Positions 52,933-61,028 of a DNA stretch of 64,000 bases are shown here, one piece after another (the first letter of the stretch is position 1; the number at the start of each line of letters is the position of its first letter). This DNA comes from Paenibacillus borealis (GTDB lineage Bacteria; Bacillota; Bacilli; Paenibacillales; Paenibacillaceae), in the NCBI RefSeq assembly GCF_000758665.1, contig NZ_CP009285.1:5394001-5458000 (forward strand), written 5' to 3'. The notes beneath the pieces were generated by a model, which was given only the letters and a program-made list of their open reading frames with translations, was not told where the DNA came from and searched no databases. The position numbers were made by a program, and so were the translations under genes.

Positions 52933-53079
52933 CTAACGGTACAGGCTCCGGCGGTCCAGGCTGTCACTGCCAGCGATGCGGTAGTCCGGATGAGCTATGT
53001 CCCCTAGCTGAGCCAGCACGACAGTCGTCGCTGAGCAGACACCACCGAAGGAATGCTTGCCCAATAGGCTAAACTCCAC
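52933..53079 (-). CDS. Possible 48-residue protein between the methylases
   Basis: A GTG-started frame (53079) beginning MEFSLLGKHSFGGVCSATTV starts 21 nt past the Dcm stop codon. The site before it (CGGGACAG) is weak. The sequence is not low-complexity and fills an otherwise empty 290-nt gap, but I recognise no family. Confidence 0.35.
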   Translation of the reverse strand: MEFSLLGKHSFGGVCSATTVVLAQLGDIAHPDYRIAGSDSLDRRSLYR

Positions 53080-53099
53080 CTGTCCCGCAGCAGACCTAA

Positions 53100-54779
53100 T
53101 CAATGCAGCACTGTCGGCCGCTGCTCCTCACCAGGAGCAACCCAAACTGGATTCCAACTGAGCTGGAATGATATGCCCGCTTCAGCTTCCGCTGCCGCCA
53201 TCAGGATGACATTGCCCATAGCCTCCTCAGCTCCCGGAGGAACAGCATTCCCGATGTACTCCCGTGCCTTGGCATCATTACAGCCCTCAAGCTGGAACGG
53301 TCTGCCGTCTGGAAGATGCGTCGGGAAGTTCTGCAGCATGGCGAGCTCATAGGTAGTGAGCGGCCGGTGCCAAGTACCATCTTGGGCGATTATCACCCAA
53401 ACTCCCTGTTCGTTGTCTTTCGGAATTCTCGGATCAGTTACCGCTGCAGCTGAAGCATGAATATCGGCGCTGCCAATCACTGTCTTGGCTGGTTGATCCC
53501 AGTCTTGGACACCGTAGCTATCCGCCCGTGGAGTGCATTTCAGCAAAGGATCTGCAATGGCAATAGCCCCGCTGCCAAATCGCGTACCTGTCACACATGG
53601 CGCCACCTCGTCAACCCGCACTACCCGGTAGGCTGCCGGGTGACGACTAGGCCGTTCCTTCAATGCAGGATCAGCGATGCTGGCTCCGCCCTGATATGGT
53701 CCAGCAGCACCGGTTATGCAAGAGGATTGTTCATCTACCGATTGTATCCGCAGAATATTTGTCTTGCCTTCGCTGTTAATATGAAGCCGTGGGTCCGACA
53801 CTGCGGCAACACCATTGCTGCGACCGGGTCCCGCCGTGCTGGTTACTGCTCTACTCGGTTCATTCCAATCAGCCACTTCGTATGCCCCTCGCCGCGGTTC
53901 ATGTGCAATTCGCAAGTTCTGCCAATTGACTTTGTTCAGATCTCGCCAATCTCCGCCGGCGAGTATAAGGGCCAATCGCATCCAAGTCTTCCACTGCAGC
54001 TGCTGTAATTTGTTCATCGGACCGCCTGCAACTGTATCTCCTGGGGCAGGCAAGGGTACAAGTACCTCTCCGATGCTCTTCATGGGCTTAGCTTCTGGAT
54101 AGTAAATCACATTCGGAATCTGCTTTGGATCGCGAGCTTTAAGGAGAAACCGCACTCGGTTTTGCCCAAGCCCGCCAATGGTACCCAGGTTGTGATCAGA
54201 CCGAACACTTACCTCATATCCGTATTTCTTAAGCATCTTCAGAATCTGCTTCAATAAAGGTTCGCCCCGACTGGTGATTCTCGGTACGTTCTCCAGTTGA
54301 ATGACTGCCGGGATGGCTCCTCCATACTCCAGACAAGCCTGCAAAGCCATTTCCAATCCATGAACAGTAAGGAAATTAAGCGCCTGATACTGAGCGGATG
54401 CTGCCTTATCAGACGGCAGTAGCCCGCTCAGGCCCTTGCATGGCGGTGAGAGGAACAGAAAGAACGGTACCTGCTCCTTGAATGCCTGCCAGATATCCCA
54501 AGGCGTTGTTTCCCTCCAAGTCTCAGGCGGCTCATGTCCGTGCCAGGCTTTGTACTGCCAACGCTTGAACAAGTCCATTACCACAGAAGTTTTCTCACCG
54601 CAGATCTGATCATGATTCCGGCATGCAACAGGGTCGTTGTCGATCGAGCACAGTACCTTGAACTTATAAACCTTGCCGCCATATTCAACTGTTGAGCGCA
54701 TTGCTCCGGCCGTGGCCCCACCGATCCCCGCAAAGAGGAACGCTGCTGTTTTATAGATGATGTTATCTGGTAAGCCCAA
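53100..54779 (-). CDS. dcm: C5 cytosine DNA methyltransferase (Dcm type)
   Basis: The 559-residue enzyme has C5 methylase motifs: FAGIGGATAG (AdoMet), LFLSPPCKGLSG (catalytic Cys), IQLENVPRI (ENV), GQNRVRFLL and GNAVPPGAEEAMG. The region before the last motif contains four similar segments of the type DW(N/D)xPxxxVxxxxG...AxxDPxL (ADWNEPSRAVTS, SVDEQSSCITGA, RVDEVAPCVTGT, QDWDQPAKTVIG), which enlarge the target-recognition part. TTG at 54779 is preferred: GAAAGGG precedes it and the upstream gene ends 5 nt before. It probably protects phage DNA from restriction. Confidence 0.92.
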   Translation of the reverse strand: MGLPDNIIYKTAAFLFAGIGGATAGAMRSTVEYGGKVYKFKVLCSIDNDPVACRNHDQICGEKTSVVMDLFKRWQYKAWHGHEPPETWRETTPWDIWQAFKEQVPFFLFLSPPCKGLSGLLPSDKAASAQYQALNFLTVHGLEMALQACLEYGGAIPAVIQLENVPRITSRGEPLLKQILKMLKKYGYEVSVRSDHNLGTIGGLGQNRVRFLLKARDPKQIPNVIYYPEAKPMKSIGEVLVPLPAPGDTVAGGPMNKLQQLQWKTWMRLALILAGGDWRDLNKVNWQNLRIAHEPRRGAYEVADWNEPSRAVTSTAGPGRSNGVAAVSDPRLHINSEGKTNILRIQSVDEQSSCITGAAGPYQGGASIADPALKERPSRHPAAYRVVRVDEVAPCVTGTRFGSGAIAIADPLLKCTPRADSYGVQDWDQPAKTVIGSADIHASAAAVTDPRIPKDNEQGVWVIIAQDGTWHRPLTTYELAMLQNFPTHLPDGRPFQLEGCNDAKAREYIGNAVPPGAEEAMGNVILMAAAEAEAGISFQLSWNPVWVAPGEEQRPTVLH

Positions 54780-54783
54780 AGCT

Positions 54784-54978
54784 TCACGCCCTTTCACGTA
54801 TGAGTTCTTTTCCCTGCAGCTGCAGCAATCCACCTACCGGACACTCCCGGTTGCAATACCCGTCTATTTTGGAATAAGTGCTGCCATACTTCTGGCTAAG
54901 CTTCACGCGCTGCGGGCAGACCCCGCAATGCTGGAGGATATCGCTTATTGCGTAGACCACCTGTAGCCTGCTCATCAT
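54784..54978 (-). CDS. Zinc-finger-like phage protein
   Basis: The 64-residue protein has CGVCPQR and YCNRECPVG, the spacing of the small zinc-finger family (zf-like, pfam10782 style) widely found in Bacillales phages. It lies directly upstream of the cytosine methylase gene, with the two nearly touching. Role unknown. Confidence 0.72.
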   Translation of the reverse strand: MMSRLQVVYAISDILQHCGVCPQRVKLSQKYGSTYSKIDGYCNRECPVGGLLQLQGKELIRERA

Positions 54979-54990
54979 TCAGCATCCTTT

Positions 54991-55134
54991 CTATATAAGG
55001 CAGTTCAGTAGCAGCCACAGGACGAACATCGCAATGCTAAACCGAACTAGTACCCGATTTGGACTCGGCAGTTCCTCTTCCCGCGCTGTCATGATCCGGC
55101 CGTTGTCGTCTCTGAAGCGAATGACTGTCTTCAT
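54991..55134 (-). CDS. Very small membrane protein
   Basis: From ATG 55134, 47 residues: a polar start (MKTVIRFRDDNGRIMTAREE) and a C-terminal transmembrane helix (about 28-46). GAGGGTG lies before it. The start overlaps the preceding stop codon by 4 nt. The longer open frame upstream is out of the coding pattern of that region. Confidence 0.6.
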   Translation of the reverse strand: MKTVIRFRDDNGRIMTAREEELPSPNRVLVRFSIAMFVLWLLLNCLI

Positions 55135-55292
55135 TTGGGATACACCCTCTTCATTTTGTAGTTGGTCTTGCCCCACTTCTGCCGGCGCCGCCGGAACAGC
55201 TCCGCGGCAGCTTCCTGCCGGTGAACCGGATGCGCGCCGGGGTCCCACATTACCATCCGTAATTGCTGGGGAGTCGCAGCGCGCCAGTTCAT
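55131..55292 (-). CDS. Small basic phage protein (53 residues)
   Basis: ATG 55292 begins MNWRAATPQQLRMVMWDPGA and continues with a basic helical end (ELFRRRRQKWGKTNYK). It follows the preceding stop codon after one base and overlaps the next gene by 4 nt, so it is embedded in a coupled chain. Small proteins with this start are common in Paenibacillus phages. Confidence 0.65.
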   Translation of the reverse strand: MNWRAATPQQLRMVMWDPGAHPVHRQEAAAELFRRRRQKWGKTNYKMKRVYPK

Positions 55293-55293
55293 G

Positions 55294-55725
55294 CTAATCC
55301 CACATAGGCAATCGCTTGACTCTTACCCGCAGCCCTTCAAGTGAGAGCTTAGGATTATTAACGATGTAGTAATCCTCACCGTTATGCTCGATGTGGGAGT
55401 ACACCCAAACTTGATCGCCCCAAGAATCGGTGAACAGATACTCTATTGCCGCACCGGATGTATAATAGGAAGTCCTGCTTCCATACCGTCCGTCTGGACG
55501 TTTATAAATGGTCTCTTCTGCCACAAGTGGAGCGGAGAGCTGCCGGATGTAACGCCGAGTTTTGCTCAAATCTTCGCTGATTACATTGAACATACTCCGA
55601 AGATACTGAGCATCAGGATCCTCTCGGTCATAAATCCCGTCATTCTCTCCTTCCTCAATCAGCTTGGCTACCCGCTTCAGCTCAGGCTCCAATTTGATCA
55701 GAGCCGCCTTGATTTTGTCCTTCAT
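55294..55725 (-). CDS. DUF5348-like phage protein
   Basis: The 143-residue protein has a helical first half (AALIKLEPELKRVAKLIEEG) and a beta-rich second half (TSYYTSGAAIEYLFTDSWGDQVWVYSHIEHNG by its ends; GLRVRVKRLP) resembling DUF5348. ATG at 55725 is preferred for the GGGAGGG site. Function is unknown. Confidence 0.65.
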   Translation of the reverse strand: MKDKIKAALIKLEPELKRVAKLIEEGENDGIYDREDPDAQYLRSMFNVISEDLSKTRRYIRQLSAPLVAEETIYKRPDGRYGSRTSYYTSGAAIEYLFTDSWGDQVWVYSHIEHNGEDYYIVNNPKLSLEGLRVRVKRLPMWD

Positions 55726-55741
55726 CCCAAGTCCCTCCCGT

Positions 55742-56170
55742 TTATACAATCCTGGCCTTGCTCCAAAATCCCTTAGTGTCGGTGTTAGCCGCTTTATTTC
55801 GTTTCATCAGGAAATCATAGTACCGTGGTCCGTACTTCTCGACCTGGTCCTTGCGATTCTGGATAATGTCAGCGACCAACTTTTCCAAATCATTTGTGCA
55901 ATAGAAGTATTTGAGATAGCGATCCAGTTCGACATAACTGTGATCGATGTTCTTCAATAGGTTGAAGCGATTGGACCTGCTGAGCTTCCCCATGTGATCG
56001 CTAATCCGGACGCTGTTCGCCACGCCGTAATCGAATTTGAGGTAAACACTGTTGGTGGTGAAGGCGTCATACCGCTGTACGGTGATTCCATGGGCTTTCA
56101 CCGCCCGGGTGATCCGGTCTGCTAACTTCCGGATGGATTCATCCTTTGGACGCCGATGTGACTTGCCCAT
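55742..56170 (-). CDS. Hypothetical phage protein
   Basis: The 142-residue basic protein (GITVQRYDAFTTNSVYLKFDYGVANSVRISDH by its ends) shows an alpha/beta pattern seen in proteins that bind nucleic acid or fold like endonuclease accessory domains, but no family is recognised. Its start overlaps the IDEAL-domain gene by 32 nt. Confidence 0.65.
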   Translation of the reverse strand: MGKSHRRPKDESIRKLADRITRAVKAHGITVQRYDAFTTNSVYLKFDYGVANSVRISDHMGKLSRSNRFNLLKNIDHSYVELDRYLKYFYCTNDLEKLVADIIQNRKDQVEKYGPRYYDFLMKRNKAANTDTKGFWSKARIV

Positions 56171-56375
56171 AAGCCTGCACCGCCCTTACTCCGGCCAACT
56201 CTGCCGAGTATTGGTAAAATGCTTCAGGATTTTGATCATCCAGTGCCTGGTCGATCAGCTTGAGCAGACGTTCCTCATTAAAGCGTTGGATAGAGGCTTG
56301 CCAAATTGCATCAGCGTGGACACTCAGCATGGCTTCATACCGCAGTTGCATGAGCATCCCGAAATCGATGAACAT
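56139..56375 (-). CDS. IDEAL-domain protein
   Basis: The 78-residue protein contains ERLLKLIDQALDDQNPEAFYQYSAEL, which fits the IDEAL domain (helical pair of Firmicutes). AAAGGAGG before ATG 56375 decides the start. IDEAL domains appear in adaptor proteins such as ComK-region regulators; here the partner is unknown. Confidence 0.68.
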   Translation of the reverse strand: MFIDFGMLMQLRYEAMLSVHADAIWQASIQRFNEERLLKLIDQALDDQNPEAFYQYSAELAGVRAVQAYGQVTSASKG

Positions 56376-56409
56376 CGCGCTCCCTCCTTTGTAAGAGAAG
56401 AAGCAGCTG

Positions 56410-57432
56410 TTAAGCTGCTCCTCCGCCACCCTTCATTTTCTTAGCTGCCAGTTTCTTGTAGGCGCTGAATTTCCCCTGGAACTGTCCCTTGGTCATTCCC
56501 TGAGAAACAGCGATCTCCAGCCAAGTCTTGTCTTCCTTAGCCCGCTTCTCGATCAGGTCCGGGAACGGGATAGGCTGACCTTGATGCTCAATTTCCGGGA
56601 AGATCGGGCGTTCCTTCAGAATGAAGGCATCCAACTCGTCTTTATCCACTTCTTCAGCATCTGTAGGGTCTGCCGGGTCCTGACCTGGTTCACCGGACGG
56701 ATCACCTGTTCCCTGGTCAGCACCGCTTTCCCACTCCGGCACGAATCCATCGCCTTCACCATCTTGAACAGGGCCGTCTGCTTCTTCAATAACGATATCT
56801 CCGTCTTCACCTTCAGCCGAACCGCCATCTTCAGTGACTGGAGCTGCCTCAGCTGCTGCGGAAGGGGCTACACCCTGGGACTGCATCCACTCATGCCAAG
56901 CTGCTGCGGAAGGGGCTACACGCTTGCGGTATTCATCAATCTTTTCGACGATCTTGCCACTGCTGATGCCGAGCTCAGAAGCGATCTTCATGTAAGTCTC
57001 CCCGCCGGCCAAACGAAGGGAGAAGGCGACAAAATCATAATCCAAATCCTCGAAGGTCGGCGCCAGGCCGGACTGGATGAATTCTTCGATGATGGCCAGT
57101 TCGATTTCTGCCGGCTGCTGCTTAATCTCGATCTTCTCGGCGGGAAGCCCCAGGTCCATCGCAAGCTGCTCACCTTCTGGCTTCACTTCGGACACAACAC
57201 CGTTATCCACCCTGTAGGTCTTGATCGGCTTCTCTGTCCGGGCATTGATCTCGATGTTGTAATTAACAACCGCGGAGTCCAGCGAGGCTGTCACCTTATC
57301 CCCGATCATTTCATGCAGCCATTCAATCTTTCCGCGAAGCTCTTCGCCGGACACAACCAGCAAGATGTTCACATCACCGTCAGCCTTCAAGTCAACCTTT
57401 TTCACAAGCCCTTTAAAATCGAGATATCCCAC
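56410..57432 (-). CDS. Large acidic phage protein of unknown function
   Basis: The 340-residue protein has a beta-rich N-terminal domain (1-80), a helical HTH-like part (residues 110-170; GGETYMKIASELGISSGKIVEKID) and a very acidic low-complexity linker (about 200-270). The C-terminal helical domain again resembles an HTH (KTWLEIAVSQGMTKGQFQGKFS). A 16-codon in-frame duplication lies at about 170-192. It may bind DNA, but the family is not recognised. Confidence 0.7.
   Translation of the reverse strand: MGYLDFKGLVKKVDLKADGDVNILLVVSGEELRGKIEWLHEMIGDKVTASLDSAVVNYNIEINARTEKPIKTYRVDNGVVSEVKPEGEQLAMDLGLPAEKIEIKQQPAEIELAIIEEFIQSGLAPTFEDLDYDFVAFSLRLAGGETYMKIASELGISSGKIVEKIDEYRKRVAPSAAAWHEWMQSQGVAPSAAAEAAPVTEDGGSAEGEDGDIVIEEADGPVQDGEGDGFVPEWESGADQGTGDPSGEPGQDPADPTDAEEVDKDELDAFILKERPIFPEIEHQGQPIPFPDLIEKRAKEDKTWLEIAVSQGMTKGQFQGKFSAYKKLAAKKMKGGGGAA
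56851..56921 (-). repeat. In-frame direct repeat (23 bp, 48-bp period)
   Basis: Two identical 23-bp copies (56851-56873 and 56899-56921) begin 48 bp apart inside the 340-residue protein gene, duplicating VAPSAAA. The 48-bp period keeps the frame. Confidence 0.9.
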
Positions 57433-57458
57433 AATTCCCCATTCCCTTCATGTTTGGA

Positions 57459-57872
57459 TTAAGTTAATTCCTTGATCTTCACTTCAATGCGCGGCCGGTT
57501 ACTATACCGCTTCCGGACGAAAGCATCCACCACCTGGCTGTCATCCTTCCAGATGATGCCCTTCAGAGCATCCTTCACCCCTTTCAGGTAGTTGTCAGCA
57601 TCCGGTTTAGTGACCGGGAGAATTTCGCCCCGCTCAGCTTCCGCCGCCTTCTTCTTACTGAAGCTCTTCGGTGTGGAACGATAAGCTGTGATAGCAATGC
57701 CTAAAGCTCCTTCCAGCAGAGCAGCCGGTGCATATTCCCGGGCGGCCAGCCGGACATAATCCTTGTAATCCCGGGATTTGGCCGGGTCATATGCCCTGGT
57801 GAATCCGCCTGCAGTACTGAACTTAGGCCGACCCTGAGCGACTGGCTCTCCGTACACCACGAACTGGATCAT
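57459..57872 (-). CDS. rusA: RusA-family Holliday junction resolvase
   Basis: The 137-residue nuclease has the RusA pattern: VYGEPVAQGRPKF near the start, KPDADNYLKGVKDALKG (two catalytic Asp) and IWKDDSQVV (Asp pair). It resolves recombination and replication intermediates before packaging. GGGAGGG precedes the ATG, and its start overlaps the previous gene by 50 nt. Confidence 0.92.
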   Translation of the reverse strand: MIQFVVYGEPVAQGRPKFSTAGGFTRAYDPAKSRDYKDYVRLAAREYAPAALLEGALGIAITAYRSTPKSFSKKKAAEAERGEILPVTKPDADNYLKGVKDALKGIIWKDDSQVVDAFVRKRYSNRPRIEVKIKELT

Positions 57873-58014
57873 CTTGTTTCCCTCCCCCTTCCCTGCGCGG
57901 CTTCATATCGGTGTCCAGAACATACACCGTGCCGATTACATGCCCGCGTTTATCAAAAACAGCGAAGTAATATTTCTGCTGGAACAAAGGATCAATGGGT
58001 CTATCCGGGATCAT
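57823..58014 (-). CDS. Small hypothetical phage protein
   Basis: The 63-residue protein starts MIPDRPIDPLFQQKYYFAVF and has a short beta hairpin (KRGHVIGTVYVLD) with a basic tail. Its ATG overlaps the previous stop codon by 4 nt, which supports translation, but the last third lies over the rusA start. The family is unknown. Confidence 0.5.
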   Translation of the reverse strand: MIPDRPIDPLFQQKYYFAVFDKRGHVIGTVYVLDTDMKPRREGGGKQDDPVRGVRRASRSGSA

Positions 58015-58193
58015 CCAGCCTCACCCCGTTTCCCCATCACGAGATTGAACTCGGCGATGCCTTCGTCCACCTGTTCAGGATCCAGAGAAGGAAACTCTGC
58101 CAGCAGAACCGAGCGCTCCGGTACGAGCCCCGTGTTCTGGTAGTAGGTGACCATGAAGTGATAGACGTGCCAGTAATTCCAAGCGCCACTCAC
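58011..58193 (-). CDS. Small helical phage protein
   Basis: The 60-residue protein starts with GTG at 58193 (CGGAGGG upstream) and overlaps the upstream DUF6906-like gene by 4 nt. It has an aromatic N terminus (GAWNYWHVYHFMVTYYQNTG) and SLDPEQVDEGIAEFN. Possible HTH-like fold; function unknown. Confidence 0.6.
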   Translation of the reverse strand: MSGAWNYWHVYHFMVTYYQNTGLVPERSVLLAEFPSLDPEQVDEGIAEFNLVMGKRGEAG

Positions 58194-58351
58194 GACACTG
58201 CCCTCCGGATCGTCCGGGGCTTGCCGGAGTACCGATTTATCAGTACTAACTGTTCACGCGTATCCCGCTCCACAAACCAATTCCACGCACTCAAGCCAGC
58301 TGCCTGAATTTCAAGCATCTGCCGGCGTGTTGGCCGCTTTTCCTGCTTCAT
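58190..58351 (-). CDS. DUF6906-like small protein (53 residues)
   Basis: ATG 58351 begins MKQEKRPTRRQMLEIQAAGL and continues SAWNWFVERDTREQLVLINR, matching the small family I know as DUF6906 (KRPT...GL..NW...). GAAAGGGGA lies before it. It overlaps the next gene by 4 nt. The function is unknown. Confidence 0.72.
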   Translation of the reverse strand: MKQEKRPTRRQMLEIQAAGLSAWNWFVERDTREQLVLINRYSGKPRTIRRAVS

Positions 58352-58366
58352 CACAATTCCCCTTTC

Positions 58367-59776
58367 TCATGCCCATTTGCGTTTATCAATATCATCCGGC
58401 GGAGCCGGAATGTCGCTGTGTGCCCGCTCGTAGTTGACGAATTTATTGAATTCCTTAAGGAACACCAGCTCTACCGTGCCCACCGGGCCATTCCGCTGCT
58501 TTGAGATAATGATCTCGATGATGTTCTTCTTCTCGGATTCCTTATCGTAATAGTCATCTCGGTACAAGAAGGCTACGATATCGGCATCCTGCTCGATGGA
58601 GCCAGACTCCCGAAGGTCGCTCATCATCGGGCGTTTGTCCTGGCGTTGCTCCACACCGCGGCTGAGCTGGGACAGTGCAATCACCGGAACCTCAAGTTCC
58701 CGCGCAAGCTGCTTCAGCGTCCGGCTGATTTGAGACACCTCTTCCTGCCGGTTCACTCCCCGCTGCCCCCTGCCTTGGATAAGCTGCAGGTAGTCGATAA
58801 CAATCATGCCGAGGTCCTTTTCCTTCTTGAGCCGACGGCACTTGGAACGGATCTCGTTGACCGTGATTCCTGGCGTATCGTCGATGTAGATGTCAGCCTC
58901 GGATAGAGACCCCATCGCCATGGACATCTTCTGCCAATCATCTTCCTCGAAGTGCCCGGTCCGCATCCGGCTGGCATCGATGTTGCCTTCAGCACAGACC
59001 ATGCGCTGTACGAGCTGAGCATTGGACATCTCAAGGCTGAATACGGCAACGGTCTCTTTGGCGCGGACTGCCACGTTCTGAGCAATGTTCAGGGCGAACG
59101 CTGTCTTACCCACCGATGGCCGGGCAGCAACGATAATCAGATCATTTCGCTGGAAGCCGGATGTCATCTTGTCGAGGTCGTCAAAACCAGACCGGATACC
59201 GGTGATCCCTCGTGATGTTTCCCGTACGCTGTACCGCTGCTCGGCATCTTCCCAGACCTGCATAAGGACGTCCTTCATGGTGGCAAACTCCCGAATCGGC
59301 ACGGACTGATCGGAGAGTTTCGAAACAGCATGTTCCGCCATCGCGATGAAGCCCTTCACGTCCTGTTCCTCTCCAGCGTTGCGCAGCAGGTCCATTGCAG
59401 TGTCTATGGCTTGGCGTCGGAGGAACATTTCCTGTACCCGCTCCGCATAGTAACCGGCGTTCGCCACGGTTGGAACAGCTCCAGCCATCCGAGCCAGATA
59501 ACTGACTCCACCGACTTTCTCGAGCTCCTCGCTGTCCTTGAGCTGGGAGGTCAAGCTGACCATATCGATCGGCAGTTCTGCGTCGTTCAACTTGCGCATA
59601 GCCCGGAAGATACGGGCATGGCCTTTATCGCTGAATTCTCCGCCCTGCAAGATGTCTGCAGCAGCATCGTAAGCCGTCTGGTCCAAAAGTGCGGCTCCAA
59701 GAACAGCCTGCTCTGCTTCAAGATCAATCGGTGGCTGAATGCCCATCTGTTCTAGCATTTCTTCACGATTCAACAT
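58367..59776 (-). CDS. dnaB: Replicative DNA helicase (DnaB family)
   Basis: The 469-residue helicase has the N-terminal DnaB domain (PPIDLEAEQAVLGAALLD), the linker and a RecA-like domain with Walker A ARPSVGKTAFALN near residue 225, Walker B MIVIDYLQLI, and SGSIEQDADIVAFLYR. It unwinds the phage fork, as SPP1 G40P. It overlaps the loader gene by 14 nt. Confidence 0.96.
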   Translation of the reverse strand: MLNREEMLEQMGIQPPIDLEAEQAVLGAALLDQTAYDAAADILQGGEFSDKGHARIFRAMRKLNDAELPIDMVSLTSQLKDSEELEKVGGVSYLARMAGAVPTVANAGYYAERVQEMFLRRQAIDTAMDLLRNAGEEQDVKGFIAMAEHAVSKLSDQSVPIREFATMKDVLMQVWEDAEQRYSVRETSRGITGIRSGFDDLDKMTSGFQRNDLIIVAARPSVGKTAFALNIAQNVAVRAKETVAVFSLEMSNAQLVQRMVCAEGNIDASRMRTGHFEEDDWQKMSMAMGSLSEADIYIDDTPGITVNEIRSKCRRLKKEKDLGMIVIDYLQLIQGRGQRGVNRQEEVSQISRTLKQLARELEVPVIALSQLSRGVEQRQDKRPMMSDLRESGSIEQDADIVAFLYRDDYYDKESEKKNIIEIIISKQRNGPVGTVELVFLKEFNKFVNYERAHSDIPAPPDDIDKRKWA

Positions 59777-60113
59777 TTGCTTCGCCTCGAATCTTCCGCT
59801 TCACTTCGTCCCAGTACCCTTCAGGCGGCGGTTTGCTGCTGGCGCTCCAGGTGTCGAGATTAGCAAAGTGCTGATCAGTCAGAATTTTCATCTGCTCCCG
59901 CTCAATCTGCTCCCCGAGACGGCCGCGAATTTCCGCAACATTTGGCGGAAATTCCTTTGTCTTGATATGGGCGTCAACATTCTCCTTGGCAGCTTCAAAC
60001 GGGAAATCCTTCAGGTATTTGTACAACCGTTCAATGTTTTCGGGCGACTTGTCAAATCCGGGATAGTTGGCCTTAATGGTGCGGACCAGAAGAATGACCT
60101 CCAGCTTCTCCAC
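59763..60113 (-). CDS. Replicative helicase loader (G39P-like)
   Basis: The 116-residue protein matches the SPP1 G39P loader/inhibitor family: IKANYPGFDKSPENIERLYKYLKDFPFE at the start and a disordered C-terminal tail. It lies between initiator and helicase genes, the order 38-39-40 in SPP1, and overlaps both. It loads the helicase at the origin. Confidence 0.85.
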   Translation of the reverse strand: MEKLEVILLVRTIKANYPGFDKSPENIERLYKYLKDFPFEAAKENVDAHIKTKEFPPNVAEIRGRLGEQIEREQMKILTDQHFANLDTWSASSKPPPEGYWDEVKRKIRGEANVES

Positions 60114-60996
60114 GTCGTCGTTCCTCCTCGATCATCATGTCTAATTCGGCAAGCTCTCGTTGCTGTTTGGTCTGGCGCTGCGGCTTATCTGTCGTCTCTC
60201 TCGGGGCGACTCCGTCAGTCTGTGCTGCGGTAGTTTGAGAGTTCAGCCAGGCTTTTTTAATCCCGTCCACGTAGTATAAAAAGCTTGTGGGATACTTAAA
60301 GTCGTCTCCCTCACGTTCTCGCTTTGCCTGAAGCAGGCTCTCCATAGTTCGGATGGTAAAAGGGTTAGGCGTACCTCCGGCGACCATCCTACCCATGGCT
60401 TCGCGTTCACGTGGGGAAATGTGAATATCAAGTCTGTGATTCATTTTGCAAAAGGCATTTAAAAGTTCGAACATATCTCCTGGCTTGCCTTGATCAATCT
60501 CATCAGCGAACTCATTGTCAGTAGTAGAAGTAATAGTAGTACTAAGATCTTTTAATACAGTGTCGGGAAAGTGGTCCAATTTTCGGACAGCTTCACCGTC
60601 AGCTTTTGAAAAGTGGTCCGGTTTTTGGACCACTTCTTCACCAACTATATTAAAGTGGTCCGAATTTTGGACAGGTTCGCCGACAACTATTAGATCAAAT
60701 CTGATCGTGTAACTGCCCTTGGCACTCCCCCGAGGTGGGGAAGTATAGCCGATCAATCCGGCATTGACGAGTTTGCTACGATGTGTGTTAATGGTATCCC
60801 GACTCTTTATTCCGGTTTGAAGTGTAAGCTCAGTGTTTGTCATTTGGAAAGCCCGCTTCCATCCCAGCTTGCAAGACTTCCGCCATAAGGCGACCATGAT
60901 TGCAATTCCCTCTGGTCCATATTCCTCAGGACCGCCTATCGCTTCATACTGGTTAAGGAGGCCGGCCATAGTTGGTTCTCTGGCTGACTCCGTCAT
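60073..60996 (-). CDS. Replication initiator (SPP1 G38P-like)
   Basis: The 307-residue protein has an N-terminal winged-helix part (MVALWRKSCKLGWKRAF; QTGIKSRDTINTHRSKLVNAGLIGYTSPP), a middle with three peptide repeats ending in DHF and a C-terminal domain (IKKAWLNS). The middle is encoded by the 42-bp DNA repeats, so the origin seems to lie in the gene, as SPP1 oriL does in gene 38. It would bind the repeats and recruit the G39P-like loader. Confidence 0.82.
   Translation of the reverse strand: MTESAREPTMAGLLNQYEAIGGPEEYGPEGIAIMVALWRKSCKLGWKRAFQMTNTELTLQTGIKSRDTINTHRSKLVNAGLIGYTSPPRGSAKGSYTIRFDLIVVGEPVQNSDHFNIVGEEVVQKPDHFSKADGEAVRKLDHFPDTVLKDLSTTITSTTDNEFADEIDQGKPGDMFELLNAFCKMNHRLDIHISPREREAMGRMVAGGTPNPFTIRTMESLLQAKREREGDDFKYPTSFLYYVDGIKKAWLNSQTTAAQTDGVAPRETTDKPQRQTKQQRELAELDMMIEEERRRGEAGGHSSGPHH
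60568..60680. repeat. Three palindromic 42-bp-spaced repeats; candidate phage origin
   Basis: AAAGTGGTCC appears at 60568, 60610 and 60652, exactly 42 bp apart, each followed by an A/T-rich centre and GGAC. The middle copy is a perfect inverted repeat AAGTGGTCC...GGACCACTT. The regular 4-turn spacing puts all sites on one face of the helix, as in initiator iterons. It lies inside the initiator gene. Confidence 0.85.
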
Positions 60997-61028
60997 TCAC
61001 TCCCCCCTCCCGCAGCAGCCGTGCTAAT

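Noticed and set aside
54780..54833. Upstream extension of the cytosine methylase to 54833
   Set aside because: It overlaps the zinc-finger-like gene in another frame; TTG at 54779 has a purine-rich site and lies 5 nt after that gene's stop.
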